Shown here: one piece after another, positions 17,708 through 27,438 of the stretch | Numbering within the stretch: the stretch's first letter is position 1 | How the letters are laid out: the number at the start of each line of letters is the position of its first letter | Origin: Flavobacterium microcysteis | GTDB taxonomy: Bacteria > Bacteroidota > Bacteroidia > Flavobacteriales > Flavobacteriaceae | DNA length: 64,000 bases | Assembly (NCBI RefSeq): GCF_006385255.1 | Contig: NZ_VFJE01000050.1 | Span: 239,187 to 303,186 of the forward strand | Direction of reading: 5' to 3' | Program-made: the position numbers and the translations under genes | The notes under the pieces: generated by a model | Database searches by the model: none | What the model was told of the DNA's origin: nothing | The model's input: the letters and a program-made list of their open reading frames with translations, nothing else

Positions 17708-18451
17708 ATGCCTATGAAATATATCCTTATCGTACTTTTTTTAGTATGTGTTTCCTGTACGGATAAAAAAGAAGAAACAGCTGAGGTTACAACATCTTCA
17801 GATGTAGAAGTGGTTCCAACGACTGAATCCACTTTTATACAAAAAGATTCATTACTGTTGGATTCCAAAGGAATCTCTGCCGATAAAGTTGTCATTACAG
17901 AAACAAAAAGAAGCTATGACAAAGACAGTATCGGTACTTCCTATTTTGAAATAGGTTTTTTTAAGGATAATAAAGAAATCTATACCTATCCGACTAAGAT
18001 TGTTTTTGGAATGGAAGGCGGAGCGGAATGGAATATCAATCAGGAATTCATGTCGGATTCAGAAAATGAAAATATCGACAGTAGATTTATCCATTGTAAC
18101 AATGGTATTGCTGCCTGCGGTTATACGCATACTCACTTCCTGTTCTTTTTGGATGAAAAGGGCGTACAGTTGGTAACGCAATGGGATTCTATGTGGGATG
18201 GAGGTTATGGTGTTGACCAACGCTTTGAGCCGGATTTTAAAACCAAGCCTATGAAATCATTTTTCGCCCGGACAATTGAAGTGGCTTCTGATGAAACCGC
18301 AAATGATTCGATAGAAAGGGTAGTAGTTTCCTATGCAGATTCGGTTCGTTACAATTTTGAAAATGGGAAATGGAAAAAAATCCCGCTTACACAAAAAGGG
18401 AAAGTATACCGAAAGGAGAATTTTACTTTTGAGGAATATTACAAGCAATAA
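17708..18451 (+). CDS. Lipoprotein of unknown function
   Basis: The 247-residue protein starts with a lipoprotein signal ending in the lipobox FLVCVSC. A Glu/Thr/Ser-rich linker follows, then a folded domain without a family I recognise. A CGYTHTHFLFFLDEKG segment (about 137-152) gives two closely spaced histidines. The gene is two bases behind the ABC ATPase gene and probably co-transcribed. A role as a solute-binding partner would be speculation, as the protein has no binding-protein signature. Confidence 0.8.
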   Translation: MPMKYILIVLFLVCVSCTDKKEETAEVTTSSDVEVVPTTESTFIQKDSLLLDSKGISADKVVITETKRSYDKDSIGTSYFEIGFFKDNKEIYTYPTKIVFGMEGGAEWNINQEFMSDSENENIDSRFIHCNNGIAACGYTHTHFLFFLDEKGVQLVTQWDSMWDGGYGVDQRFEPDFKTKPMKSFFARTIEVASDETANDSIERVVVSYADSVRYNFENGKWKKIPLTQKGKVYRKENFTFEEYYKQ

Positions 18452-18488
18452 AAACGAAAGCCACAAGTTAACTTGTGGCTTTCGTTTT
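18451..18488. terminator. Strong bidirectional terminator
   Basis: Arms AAAACGAAAGCCACAAGT and its exact complement around a 2-nt centre, with A- and T-runs at the ends. It separates the convergent lipoprotein and scoB genes. Confidence 0.9.
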
Positions 18489-18493
18489 TTATA

Positions 18494-19153
18494 TTAGTTG
18501 ATAACCATTTCCGGAATAGTTCCTTCGATTATCAGGTTGCCTTCAGTGGCTTTTTTAATATCTTCTACAGAAACGCCTGGAGCTCTTTCCAAAAGTTTGA
18601 ATCCTTCAGGAACAATTTCCAGAACGGCCAATTCAGTTACTACTTTTTTCACGCATCCAACGCCTGTCAAAGGAAGAGAACATCTTTTTAAAAGTTTTGA
18701 TTCTCCCGCTTTGTTTACGTGCATCATGGCAACGATAATGTTTTCAGCAGAAGCTACCAAATCCATAGCGCCACCCATGCCTTTTACCATTTTTCCTGGA
18801 ATTTTCCAGTTGGCAATGTCACCGTTTTCAGAAACTTCCATAGCACCAAGAATGGTCAGGTCTACTTTTTGGCTTCGTATCATTCCGAAACTGAATGCGG
18901 AATCAAAAAAACTAGCTCCCGGAAGTGTCGTGATAGTTTGTTTTCCTGCGTTGATGACATCAGCATCTTCTTCTCCTTCAAAAGGGAAAGGTCCCATGCC
19001 TAATACTCCATTTTCGCTTTGGAATTCTACTGAAATATCTTCACGAACATAATTGGCAACCAAAGTTGGGATACCGATTCCAAGGTTGACGAAATATTTA
19101 TCTTTTACTTCTTTGGCGATTCTTTTTGCAATATCTTCTTTAGTAAGTGCCAT
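18494..19153 (-). CDS. scoB: 3-oxoacid CoA-transferase, subunit B
   Basis: This is the beta subunit of succinyl-CoA:3-ketoacid CoA-transferase, which moves CoA between succinate and acetoacetate in ketone-body or branched-chain acid use. The 219 residues are typical. The catalytic glutamate is in the family motif SENG (QSENGVLGMGP, about 45-55), and the GIGIPTLVANY block is at 25-35. It follows scoA with a two-base gap, forming a heterodimer operon. Confidence 0.94.
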   Translation of the reverse strand: MALTKEDIAKRIAKEVKDKYFVNLGIGIPTLVANYVREDISVEFQSENGVLGMGPFPFEGEEDADVINAGKQTITTLPGASFFDSAFSFGMIRSQKVDLTILGAMEVSENGDIANWKIPGKMVKGMGGAMDLVASAENIIVAMMHVNKAGESKLLKRCSLPLTGVGCVKKVVTELAVLEIVPEGFKLLERAPGVSVEDIKKATEGNLIIEGTIPEMVIN

Positions 19154-19155
19154 AA

Positions 19156-19857
19156 TTAGTTTTTTTGTCTGACAGTTCGTTGTTCAATTCTCTTCTCAAA
19201 TTTTTCACCTTGAAAAATGCGTTGTACCATAATTCCAGGAATATGAATCTGGTTTGGATCCAGCACTCCGGCAGGAACTAATTCTTCCACTTCGGCAATG
19301 GTAATTTTAGCAGCACCAGCCATACAAGCGTTAAAATTTCTAGCTGTTCCTTTAAAGATGAGATTGCCTGCTTCATCGCCTTTCCATGCTTTCACGATAG
19401 AAAAATCTGCTTTGAAAGCTTCTTCCATGATGTGCATTTTTCCGTTGAATTCACGTGCTTCTTTACCTTCTGCAACTTCAGTACCATAACCGGCTGGCGT
19501 GAAGAAGGCAGGAATTCCGGCTTGTGCAGCACGACATTTTTCTGCCAATGTTCCTTGTGGAGTCAGTTCTACTTCCAGTTCACCTGAAAGCATCTGGCGT
19601 TCAAATTCTGCATTTTCTCCTACATAAGAAGAAATCATTTTTTTTATCTGGCGCTTTTGAAGCAATAAACCTAATCCGAAATCATCGACTCCGGCATTGT
19701 TTGAGATACAGGTCAGGTCAGTCACCTCAAGTTTTACTAATTCTGCGATGCTGTTCTCTGGAATTCCGCACAGACCAAAACCACCAAGCATAATGGTCTG
19801 CCCATTTTGAATATCTTTCAGTGCATCAGAAACAGATGCTACTTTTTTATTAATCAT
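19156..19857 (-). CDS. scoA: 3-oxoacid CoA-transferase, subunit A
   Basis: This is the alpha subunit partner of the following gene. The 233 residues contain the glycine-rich CoA-binding block [13 protein letters not shown] (about 22-34) and the [14 protein letters not shown] block (about 121-134) of family I CoA-transferases. It begins directly upstream of scoB, and a terminator separates it from the penicillin-binding protein gene, although both lie on the same strand. Confidence 0.94.
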   Translation of the reverse strand: MINKKVASVSDALKDIQNGQTIMLGGFGLCGIPENSIAELVKLEVTDLTCISNNAGVDDFGLGLLLQKRQIKKMISSYVGENAEFERQMLSGELEVELTPQGTLAEKCRAAQAGIPAFFTPAGYGTEVAEGKEAREFNGKMHIMEEAFKADFSIVKAWKGDEAGNLIFKGTARNFNACMAGAAKITIAEVEELVPAGVLDPNQIHIPGIMVQRIFQGEKFEKRIEQRTVRQKN

Positions 19858-19896
19858 ATAAAGAATGTTTGTTTTGGAGGATAAATATATAAAAAA

Positions 19897-19916
19897 ACGC
19901 CTTAAAAAAGGCGTTT
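19897..19916. terminator. Terminator between the PBP gene and scoA
   Basis: The stem AACGCCTT / AAGGCGTT with A-run and T-rich flanks lies immediately after the stop of the minus-strand penicillin-binding protein gene, so scoAB is probably a separate unit. Confidence 0.8.
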
Positions 19917-19919
19917 CTA

Positions 19920-22235
19920 TTAAAAATCAAATTCGGAGGTGTTTTGTTCTTCCAAATCGACATTTGTAGTGTCTTTTACGGCTGGTTTCCAACAATCTAC
20001 TTTTATGGATAGGTTGGCCGGTCTTTCAAACGGCTCTTTAGAAACGGTCAGTTCTTTGTCTGCATAACACTTCTTCATGAATAATCCCCAAATAGGAAGT
20101 GCCATAACGGCTCCTTGCCCGTAAGTGATGCTCTTGAAGTGAGCAGAACGGTCTTCGTTTCCAACCCATACACCCGTTGCCAGGTTCGGAACCATACCAA
20201 CAAACCATCCGTCGGATTGATTTTGAGTAGTTCCTGTTTTTCCGGCAATCGGATTTCTAAGTACATATGGATAACCAGTCATCATTTCATAACCAAAACC
20301 ACCACCGTCTGTTCTTAAACGCCCTCCCGAACCAGATTCGGTAACACCTTCAAGAAGCTTGATAACAGCATAGGCAATGTCTTTGTTCAATACATCATGA
20401 GATTCTGGTACTGATTCATACAGCACCACACCGTTTTTATCTTCGATTCTCGTGATTACCTGAGGTTTGATATAAACACCCTGGTTGGCGAAAGTACTAT
20501 AAGCTGCCACCATATCTTCTACAGTGATTTCTACGGCTCCTAAGGCGATAGAAGGCTGTGAAGGTATGTCTGACTTAACACCTAATTTTTTAACAAGGTC
20601 AATTACCGCATCCGGGCCTACCTTGTCAATCAATTTGGCTGAAACAGTATTGATGGATTGTGCTAACGCATATTTCAACGTTACCATTCCTTTATAAGTT
20701 CCGTTAGAGTTTCGTGGTGTCCATGTTTCGGTTACATTATGTCTGCCTTTTGGAATGGTATATGGCGCATCGATAATAGAATCGCATGGAGAATAACCCT
20801 GCTGTTCGATTGCCGCAGCATACACAAATGGCTTAAAGGTAGAACCTACTTGTCTGGCACCTTGTCCTACGTGATCGTATTGGAAATGTTTGTAATTGAT
20901 ACCGCCAACCCAAGCTTTTACAAAACCTGTTTTTGGCTCCATAGCCATAACTCCGGTTTGAAGGAAGTGCTTGTAGTATCGGATGGAATCGTTAGGTGTC
21001 ATGATAGTATCACGCTCGCCTTTCCATGAAAATACGGTCATGTCTGTTTTGACACTGAATGATTTTATGATTTCGCTTTCGCTTTTTCCCTGATTGCTCA
21101 TCTGTCTCCAACGCTCTGAAGCTCTTCGGGCACGGTCCATTAGTCTTTCCGTTTCTGCATCTGATAATTTAATAAAAGGCGCATTCTTATTGGTTTTAGC
21201 CTGTTTGAAAAATTCTTTTTGCAGATTCGTCAAATGCGCATCAACAGCTTCCTCGGCATATTTCTGCATTCTTGAATCGATTGTCGTATAGATTTTCAGA
21301 CCATCGCGATAAATGTCGTATTCTGTTCCGTCTTTTTTAGGATTGTTTTTTACCCATGTTTTCATGAAATCACGCAGGTATTCTCTGAAATAAGTCGCAA
21401 TCCCTTCGTTATGGCTTTCCGGATGGTAGTCCAATACCATAGGTTTTTTGGATAAAGATTCTTTTGCTGCTTCTTCCAAAAAGTTGTTTTTTACCATCTG
21501 TCCTAAAACCGTATTTCTTCTTTTGAAGACCAGTTCTTTTCTTTTCTCTTTGATAGGATTGAAAAGTGAAGGGTTTTTAAGCATTCCTACCAAAACTGCC
21601 GCTTCTTCAATTTTTAAGTCACGAGGTTCTTTTCCGAAATATACTTTAGCCGCAGAACGGATTCCGACAGCATTATTGACGAAATCGGCTTTATTAAAGT
21701 ACATGGCAATAATTTCTTGTTTGGTATACTGTCTTTCCAAACGAGTAGCGATAATCCATTCTTTAACCTTTTGAATCATCCTGAATGGCAAGAATCGGGA
21801 GCCTTCTTTGTGGAAAAGCATTTTTGCTAATTGTTGGGTGATTGTACTTGCTCCACCACTTGTTCCTAAGCTTGTTACGGCTCTTAAAGTTCCTCTTGCG
21901 TCGATTCCTGAGTGGTCGTAAAAACGCTCATCTTCTGTAGCTACCAAGGCATCAACCAAATGTTTTGGAAGATCAGAGTATTTTATAGCGGTTCTGTTTT
22001 CGTTATAAAACTTTCCGATAGTTTCTCCATCAGAAGAAATGATTTCGGTAGCCAGATTGGATTCTGGATTTTCAAGGTCTTCAAAGGAAGGCATAGATCC
22101 AAATAGTCCCCATGAAGCAAATAAGAAAATCAGGAAAACTCCTCCTATAGTGTATAGGAATATTCTCCAGAACTTCTTGTTGTAGTAAGCCGCGTCCTTA
22201 ACTTGTTGTGTATTGTTCTTTTTTTTAGTTGCCAT
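19920..22235 (-). CDS. Class A penicillin-binding protein 1A (transglycosylase/transpeptidase)
   Basis: It builds and cross-links peptidoglycan from lipid II at the periplasmic face of the inner membrane. The 771 residues show a cytoplasmic Lys-rich start, one membrane helix (about 24-45), a glycosyltransferase domain with catalytic E101 ([12 protein letters not shown]) and [10 protein letters not shown], and a transpeptidase domain with S465-T-F-K468, S527-I-N529 and K666-T-G668. It starts five bases after gldH, within a RicT-gldH-PBP gene order that I recall as recurring in gliding Bacteroidetes. The C-terminal 60 residues are acidic and probably flexible. Confidence 0.96.
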   Translation of the reverse strand: MATKKKNNTQQVKDAAYYNKKFWRIFLYTIGGVFLIFLFASWGLFGSMPSFEDLENPESNLATEIISSDGETIGKFYNENRTAIKYSDLPKHLVDALVATEDERFYDHSGIDARGTLRAVTSLGTSGGASTITQQLAKMLFHKEGSRFLPFRMIQKVKEWIIATRLERQYTKQEIIAMYFNKADFVNNAVGIRSAAKVYFGKEPRDLKIEEAAVLVGMLKNPSLFNPIKEKRKELVFKRRNTVLGQMVKNNFLEEAAKESLSKKPMVLDYHPESHNEGIATYFREYLRDFMKTWVKNNPKKDGTEYDIYRDGLKIYTTIDSRMQKYAEEAVDAHLTNLQKEFFKQAKTNKNAPFIKLSDAETERLMDRARRASERWRQMSNQGKSESEIIKSFSVKTDMTVFSWKGERDTIMTPNDSIRYYKHFLQTGVMAMEPKTGFVKAWVGGINYKHFQYDHVGQGARQVGSTFKPFVYAAAIEQQGYSPCDSIIDAPYTIPKGRHNVTETWTPRNSNGTYKGMVTLKYALAQSINTVSAKLIDKVGPDAVIDLVKKLGVKSDIPSQPSIALGAVEITVEDMVAAYSTFANQGVYIKPQVITRIEDKNGVVLYESVPESHDVLNKDIAYAVIKLLEGVTESGSGGRLRTDGGGFGYEMMTGYPYVLRNPIAGKTGTTQNQSDGWFVGMVPNLATGVWVGNEDRSAHFKSITYGQGAVMALPIWGLFMKKCYADKELTVSKEPFERPANLSIKVDCWKPAVKDTTNVDLEEQNTSEFDF

Positions 22236-22240
22236 AACTG

Positions 22241-22726
22241 CTAATCTAATTTTTCTATTCTAAAGCCGACTTCTGTTATTCCTGCCAATGACTCTACTCC
22301 ATTTACTTTTCCTGTCTGGCGGAGCGCCTGCATGATGCCAATTTTATAGTCTCCTATAGATTTGAATTTGTATTTTTCTTTAAAATAAAGCTTGCTTTCT
22401 TTCACATCAGAAAAACCATCGCCCAATAAGGTTCCGTCCGGATTGGCCATTTGGTATTCAAGCGTATCGACTTTGGTTAATCCGCCTGGTGCTTCCATAG
22501 CAACAATTAGAAAGATATTGTTGAAAGGGAAGTCGTTATTAGAACGCAGGTTTACAAACAAGTTATAGGCTTTCGTGGTGTCCTGGTTGTTATAAGTAAA
22601 TGACGCAATGCTGTCTTTGTGCCATTCTTTTCCAACTGACTTATATTGGTCGAAAACCCTTTTCTTGTCGCAGGAAACCAAAAGTATTGCTGCAAAAACA
22701 AATAGTAAGCTATTTTTTAGGCTCAT
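22241..22726 (-). CDS. gldH: Gliding-motility lipoprotein GldH
   Basis: The 161-residue protein has a lipoprotein signal with lipobox LLVSC (C19). The mature start KKRVFDQYKSVGKEW and the later FPFNNIFLIVAMEAP block match GldH. GldH is needed for gliding of Flavobacterium johnsoniae and for T9SS-linked surface functions, and it sits in the cell envelope. It overlaps the upstream PSP1 gene by 17 bases and is followed closely by the penicillin-binding protein gene, so all three are likely one transcript. Confidence 0.92.
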   Translation of the reverse strand: MSLKNSLLFVFAAILLVSCDKKRVFDQYKSVGKEWHKDSIASFTYNNQDTTKAYNLFVNLRSNNDFPFNNIFLIVAMEAPGGLTKVDTLEYQMANPDGTLLGDGFSDVKESKLYFKEKYKFKSIGDYKIGIMQALRQTGKVNGVESLAGITEVGFRIEKLD

Positions 22727-24020
22727 TTTTTGGACGGTTGTTATTGTTGTTTTTGTTTTCCGGTTTCTTATCGTTTGCAGGTTTTTGTGGCCTATTTTTT
22801 TGATTATTCCGGTTATTATTTTTATTCGGATTTGCGTTCGGATTTTTGTTTTCGGTTACAGGTTTTTCTGTAGCAGGACTGTCTGCCGTTGCTGCCTGCT
22901 TGCGTTTTTTCGGCCTTTTCTTTTTCTTTGGCTGATCAAAACGAGTCAGGCTTTCCTGACCTACAGCATTGTTGAAATCCTTTTCTGGTTCCTCTGTTAC
23001 TTCTAGTACATAGTCTTCTAACGAAGAAACTTTCTTTTTCTGTTTGTTTTCTGCAATAATTTCATTGACCTGCTCTACCTTAAGAACGTGCCAGTTTGCA
23101 AAATTATTGGTATAGGCAAACCACATAAGGCCTTTGAAAATATCTTGTTTTTGGCAAACGGCATCCCCTTTTTCGGTTATCAATTTGATGTCGAAGTCAG
23201 GAAAATGCTGCAAAGCGTCCATATAAGTGTCCAGCTCATAATTAAGACAGCATTTTAATTTTCCGCACTGTCCTGCCAATTTTTGCGGATTTAACGACAG
23301 TTGCTGGTATCTTGCCGCTGAGGTATTGACACTTCTGAAATCGGTTAGCCAAGTGGAACAGCATAGTTCTCTACCGCAAGATCCGATTCCGCCTAAACGG
23401 GCTGCTTCCTGTCGGAAACCTACTTGTTTCATTTCAATTCTTGTGCTGAATTCTCTGGCAAAATCTTTAATCAGCTGTCTAAAATCTACACGATCATTAG
23501 CAGTATAGTAAAAAGTAGCTTTTGAACCATCGCCTTGAAACTCGATATCAGAAATTTTCATTTCCAATTTTAGGGCAATAGCTATTTCGCGCGCTCTGAC
23601 TTTCATCGGTTCTTCCTTGGCACGAGCTTCAGACCAGATGTCGATATCCTTTTGGGTTGCTTTGCGATAAATCTTAAGAATCTCATTACTCGTAGGGTTT
23701 ACCGACTTTTTCTTCATTTGTATCTTTACCAATTCTCCGGTCAGGGTTACAATTCCAACATCGTGTCCGGGAGAAGATTCTGTTGCCACAATATCTCCCA
23801 TACTAAGCGAAAGTTTTTCAGAATTTCTGTAGAATTCCTTTCTTCCATTTTTAAAACGTATCTCTACGCAGTCAAACTGAGTCTCTCCGTTTGGAAGGCT
23901 CATATTTGACAGCCAGTCAAATACGGTTAATTTGTTGCAGCTATCGGTGCCGCAAGTCCCTTTATTTTGACAGCCTTTTGGCGCACTGCCATCAGACGTT
24001 GAACAACTGGTACAAGCCAT
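22710..24020 (-). CDS. PSP1-domain protein of the RicT/YaaT family
   Basis: The 436 residues contain the PSP1 core with the characteristic cysteine sets GSCGRELCCSTWL and AGQCGKLKCCLNYELD, preceded by an N-terminal cysteine-rich stretch (CTSCSTSDG, CQNKGTCGTDSCN). The last 90 residues are a Lys/Asn/Pro-rich, probably disordered tail. In Bacillus the orthologue belongs to an Fe-S Y-complex that affects RNA maturation. Whether that holds here is unknown, as RicA and RicF partners are not visible. It lies at the head of the unit with gldH and the PBP. Confidence 0.88.
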   Translation of the reverse strand: MACTSCSTSDGSAPKGCQNKGTCGTDSCNKLTVFDWLSNMSLPNGETQFDCVEIRFKNGRKEFYRNSEKLSLSMGDIVATESSPGHDVGIVTLTGELVKIQMKKKSVNPTSNEILKIYRKATQKDIDIWSEARAKEEPMKVRAREIAIALKLEMKISDIEFQGDGSKATFYYTANDRVDFRQLIKDFAREFSTRIEMKQVGFRQEAARLGGIGSCGRELCCSTWLTDFRSVNTSAARYQQLSLNPQKLAGQCGKLKCCLNYELDTYMDALQHFPDFDIKLITEKGDAVCQKQDIFKGLMWFAYTNNFANWHVLKVEQVNEIIAENKQKKKVSSLEDYVLEVTEEPEKDFNNAVGQESLTRFDQPKKKKRPKKRKQAATADSPATEKPVTENKNPNANPNKNNNRNNQKNRPQKPANDKKPENKNNNNNRPKNEPKK

Positions 24021-24078
24021 AATTTTATATAGATGTCACGATTAACGCAACTTAAAATTCGTAAAATGATTTTGTGCG

Positions 24079-24111
24079 TAAAGATAGTATTTTTAGTTTT
24101 AATGATACAAA
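24079..24111 (-). promoter_or_regulatory. Possible promoter of the PSP1-gldH-PBP unit
   Basis: On the minus strand TTTG (24111-24108), a 21-base spacer and TATCTTTA (24086-24079) resemble the Bacteroidetes promoter with one mismatch in the -7 element. Confidence 0.35.
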
Positions 24112-24144
24112 GCCTGTAATTTGTTGCCATTCAGCAGAAAAACA

Positions 24145-24175
24145 AAAACCTATTGCAGAATCCCGCAATAGGTTT
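24145..24175. terminator. Stem-loop after trhO
   Basis: AAACCTATTGC / GCAATAGGTTT with an 8-nt loop, 25 bases beyond the trhO stop on the minus strand, followed by a T-rich run on that strand. It is a likely rho-independent terminator. Confidence 0.75.
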
Positions 24176-24199
24176 AACGTAAATAAAACAGAAATATTT

Positions 24200-25579
24200 T
24201 TAGTCCAGGACTTTATAAAGCTTGTCAGAAAGGCGAATTCTGAAAGGAAGAGATAATGTTATTTTATCTCCAGGTTTTGCAGTCGTTCCTTCTGCACCAT
24301 CGACAAACATTTTAGTTATCTGTAATTCCTGGTTTCCGGTTGAAGGACCGGAAATGATAATTTTGTCACCAATTTTCAATTCGTCCTTTTCGATCAAAAA
24401 TTGCCCGATTTCAGATTTTACAAAATAGTGTTCCGCTTTTCCAATCAGTGCTTTCTTTGTTTTGATTTTTTGTCGGATGTCTTTTGGTTTAACCGCTTCA
24501 AGAGTATCGATGCTTGCTTTTGCTAAAGGAGTATCAGACAATTCTCCGGAATGCTTGAATTTTAATTTTTCAGACTTTCCTTTTCTGAAAATCATATTTC
24601 CATTTTTGACACCGCGACGCAATTTTACTTGATCTGCCAATGACATATGGATGATTTCCTGACATTCTGTAGAACAGCAGTTTTCCATGACGGCTTTACA
24701 CTCATCACATTGGATGAATAATAAATGACAGCCTTCATTTTCGCAATTGGTATGATTGTCACACGGTTTTCCGCATTGGTGGCATTGTGAAATGATATCA
24801 TCAGTAATTCGTTCGCCTAATCGGTGGTCAAAAACGAAATTCTTTCCGATGAATTTGCTTTCTATATTTTCTTCCTTGATCTGCTTGGCATAATTAATAA
24901 TACCGCCCTCGAGCTGGAAGACATTTTTAAATCCTTGGTGTTTGAAATAAGCGGAAGCTTTTTCACAGCGAATTCCTCCGGTACAGTACATCACCAGATT
25001 TTTATCTTCTTTATAGTCTTTTAATTGTTCGTTGATTATTGGCAATGATTCGCGGAATGTTTCTACGTCAGGTGTGATAGCACCTTTGAAATGTCCAATT
25101 TCACTTTCGTAGTGATTTCTAAAATCAACAACAATAGTATTCGGATCTTCTAAAATTTGATTGAATTCTTTCGCTTTTAGGTGTATGCCAATATTGGTTA
25201 CGTCAAAAGTGTCATCGTTTAATCCGTCAGCTACAATCTTATCACGTACTTTAACGGTCAATTTCAAGAAAGAATGGTCGTCCTGCTCTACTGCTACATT
25301 CAGGCGTATGTTTTTCATGAAATCATATTTTTCTAATGTTTCACGAAAAGCTTCCAGATTTTCTGCAGGAACAGACATCTGGGCATTGATTCCTTCTTTG
25401 GCTACATAAGTTCGGCCAAGGGCATCAAGCTCGTTCCAGGCTATAAATAAATCGTCGCGAAATTTTTTCGGGTCTTCAATTTTGGCATACGCATAGAATG
25501 ACAGCGTGAGTCGCTGTTTGCCGGCCTCGTCAATAAGTGCCGCTCTTTCTTCTGCGCTTAAAGTGTTATACAGTTGCAT
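24200..25579 (-). CDS. trhO: tRNA uridine(34) hydroxylase, TrhO/YceA family, with extra C-terminal domain
   Basis: TrhO uses O2 to make 5-hydroxyuridine at position 34 of tRNAs. The N-terminal domain (1-110), the rhodanese domain with active-site C199 (MYCTGGIRC) and a Cys-rich zinc-type segment (about 265-310, CHQCGKPC, CENEGC, CDECK) are as in the family. At 459 residues it is about 100 longer than E. coli YceA. The extra segment (about 375-459, EIGQFLIEKDELKIGD, IIISGPSTGNQ, ITLSLPFRIRLSD) looks like the small C-terminal beta domain of U32 peptidase-type proteins such as TrhP. That assignment is by eye and should be treated as tentative. Confidence 0.88.
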   Translation of the reverse strand: MQLYNTLSAEERAALIDEAGKQRLTLSFYAYAKIEDPKKFRDDLFIAWNELDALGRTYVAKEGINAQMSVPAENLEAFRETLEKYDFMKNIRLNVAVEQDDHSFLKLTVKVRDKIVADGLNDDTFDVTNIGIHLKAKEFNQILEDPNTIVVDFRNHYESEIGHFKGAITPDVETFRESLPIINEQLKDYKEDKNLVMYCTGGIRCEKASAYFKHQGFKNVFQLEGGIINYAKQIKEENIESKFIGKNFVFDHRLGERITDDIISQCHQCGKPCDNHTNCENEGCHLLFIQCDECKAVMENCCSTECQEIIHMSLADQVKLRRGVKNGNMIFRKGKSEKLKFKHSGELSDTPLAKASIDTLEAVKPKDIRQKIKTKKALIGKAEHYFVKSEIGQFLIEKDELKIGDKIIISGPSTGNQELQITKMFVDGAEGTTAKPGDKITLSLPFRIRLSDKLYKVLD

Positions 25580-25630
25580 GCTATAAACGTTTTAAGTTGA
25601 GAGAATTATGTCGATTTTTTAAATCTGGGG

Positions 25631-25638
25631 CAAAAATA
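25631..25638 (-). promoter_or_regulatory. Putative -7 element for trhO
   Basis: TATTTTTG on the minus strand matches TAnnTTTG, 52 bases before the start codon. No clear -33 element is visible. Confidence 0.4.
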
Positions 25639-25702
25639 GGACTTTTATCCTAGAATCGAAAATGACAATTGTCATGTTTTTGGAATCCTTTTTTAAAAAC
25701 AG

Positions 25703-25735
25703 AACCCTTTCAGAGTTTTAAACTCTGAAAGGGTT
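25703..25735. repeat. REP-like palindrome, copy 3 (variant)
   Basis: Two 15-base perfectly complementary arms (AACCCTTTCAGAGTT and its complement) around TTA. It has the same size, ends and architecture as copies at 6495 and 49242 but a different inner sequence. It can also terminate bacilliredoxin transcription on the minus strand. Confidence 0.8.
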
Positions 25736-25763
25736 GGTTTGATATAAAGATGTTTAAAATCTT

Positions 25764-26174
25764 TTAGCAGAATTCTGTGTAAGCATCTTTTAGGTTCTCA
25801 GCAATCATTTCAGCTGGACGGCCTTCGATGTGGTGACGCTCCAACATGTGAACTAATTCACCATCTTTGAAAAGTGCCATACTAGGAGAAGAAGGAGGGA
25901 AAGGGAACATAAATCCACGTGCTGCATCTACAGCGTCCTTATCAACTCCAGCAAAAACAGTTACTAAGTGGTCTGGTTTTTTAGCACCATCCAAGCTCAT
26001 TTTTGCACCCGGACGAGCATTTCTTGCAGCACATCCGCAAACTGAGTTTACAACAACCAAAGTGGTACCTGGTTTTGCAATTGCGTTTTCAACTGCACCG
26101 GCACTATATAATTCTTCAAAACCTGCGTCAGCCAATTCAGCACGCATTGGTTTTACCATTTCTTCTGGATACAT
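25764..26174 (-). CDS. Bacilliredoxin, BrxA/BrxB (YphP/YqiW) family
   Basis: The 136-residue protein carries the family active site CGC (C46-G-C48 in NSVCGCAARNARPG), a thioredoxin-like fold and a final Cys. Bacilliredoxins remove bacillithiol from oxidised proteins in Firmicutes and also occur widely in Bacteroidetes. The thiol partner here is inferred, as biosynthesis genes are not in view. It is monocistronic, with a -7 element 30 bases upstream. Confidence 0.92.
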   Translation of the reverse strand: MYPEEMVKPMRAELADAGFEELYSAGAVENAIAKPGTTLVVVNSVCGCAARNARPGAKMSLDGAKKPDHLVTVFAGVDKDAVDAARGFMFPFPPSSPSMALFKDGELVHMLERHHIEGRPAEMIAENLKDAYTEFC

Positions 26175-26203
26175 AACTTCTGTTAGTTTAAAGTTTAAGA
26201 ATA

Positions 26204-26211
26204 CAAAGTTA
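26204..26211 (-). promoter_or_regulatory. Putative -7 element for the bacilliredoxin gene
   Basis: TAACTTTG on the minus strand matches TAnnTTTG and would give a leader of about 25 nt. The -33 region is only T-rich. Confidence 0.45.
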
Positions 26212-26274
26212 CGAAGTTTTGAGGTGCTGTAAAAAAATAGAGTATAAAGATTTGTTATAGTTTCATAAGCGGTT

Positions 26275-27417
26275 TTATATTCTGATTCTTTTTACCAATG
26301 CCTGAAGAAAAGGTATTTTTGGGCATTTGGAAATTACACGGATGTCTTCAATGAAGGAAGTTTCTTCATCCAGAAATTTAAAAATAAGAGCCGGATTTCC
26401 TTTTCGAAACATGGAGGAAAAGATTTGGCTTCCGATATGGTTTTTCCTGTCCAGGATATCCAATAACAGCAAGTCATAAAACCAAAACCTGGTCTTTTTA
26501 TGGAACTTTCTGAAATCATTTTCAGTTAACAGAAAAGCAATCAGTTCTTTTGATTTTTTTGAGGCATTTCTAAAAGTATAACCGGTACTCGCTTTTGTCC
26601 ATCCGCCGGCACTTCCTATATTCACTACGTTTTTAGTATTTTTTTTCCAAAAAGGATAACAAGTCATTGGAATTGCGCCCTGTTCTTTCTCAATCAATTC
26701 GTAATTTGTAATTCCTAATTTTTTGAAATAGTCTCGAATTTCGTTTTCGTATTCCTTTTCAGGAAGCAGTTCTTTTGAAAATAAGGTGTATTCTACCAAG
26801 GCTTCCGTTTTTGAAAAAGGCAGCACATACATAAATCGGGTATTTCCTTTTTGGGTTACAGAAAAATCCATAAAAGTGGCCTTTTCAGAATCGAAAACAG
26901 GTTCTTTAGTTTTGATTTTCCATCCAATAAAATGCTGCTGCAAGTAGGGATATTCTTTTTGCGCAACAATTTCCTGTGGATTTAAAATACTATTGAAAAG
27001 CTTATCACAGGAATATTTTTCTGTTTCCGTTTCAACCAAAACCCCGTCATTTTCTTCTGTAAAATGGGTGATTTTTTGAGAGAGGAACTCAATATTTTGT
27101 TCGTTTGAAATTACTTCAAAAATAGGGTTGTAAAAATCCAGCCCCTGTATCATTTTGTATTGATAGGGACTTAGATGTAAATCACGTGTAAAATTGATAT
27201 CCGAAAATAGGGCCGTATTCCATTTTTTGTACACCAAATGTTCGTAATCCCCATTCGGCTTTTCCCAAAAGCACCAGGTACGGTCGTTGTTTTTTTTCGA
27301 ATCAGCATCCAAAAGAAGGATTTTCTTTTCTTTGAATTTTCCTGAAAGTACCATCTGGTAGACAGTCATCAAAGCAGACAGTCCCGATCCCGCAAAAATG
27401 TAGTGGTACTTTTTCAT
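26275..27417 (-). CDS. crtY: Lycopene beta-cyclase
   Basis: It converts lycopene to beta-carotene, the precursor of zeaxanthin-type yellow pigments of flavobacteria. The 380 residues start with a FAD/NAD-binding loop (YIFAGSGLSALMTVYQ) and contain family blocks DRTWCFWEKP (about 45-54), MDFSVTQKGNTRFMYVLPF in pieces, and GSAGGWTKASTGYTF (about 267-281). It is the third gene after the TonB receptor and thioredoxin-like gene, 21 bases behind the latter. No other carotenoid genes are in the window, so its place at the end of a metal-uptake operon is unusual. Confidence 0.93.
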   Translation of the reverse strand: MKKYHYIFAGSGLSALMTVYQMVLSGKFKEKKILLLDADSKKNNDRTWCFWEKPNGDYEHLVYKKWNTALFSDINFTRDLHLSPYQYKMIQGLDFYNPIFEVISNEQNIEFLSQKITHFTEENDGVLVETETEKYSCDKLFNSILNPQEIVAQKEYPYLQQHFIGWKIKTKEPVFDSEKATFMDFSVTQKGNTRFMYVLPFSKTEALVEYTLFSKELLPEKEYENEIRDYFKKLGITNYELIEKEQGAIPMTCYPFWKKNTKNVVNIGSAGGWTKASTGYTFRNASKKSKELIAFLLTENDFRKFHKKTRFWFYDLLLLDILDRKNHIGSQIFSSMFRKGNPALIFKFLDEETSFIEDIRVISKCPKIPFLQALVKRIRI

Positions 27418-27438
27418 ATTCCAAAAATAGCGAATATT

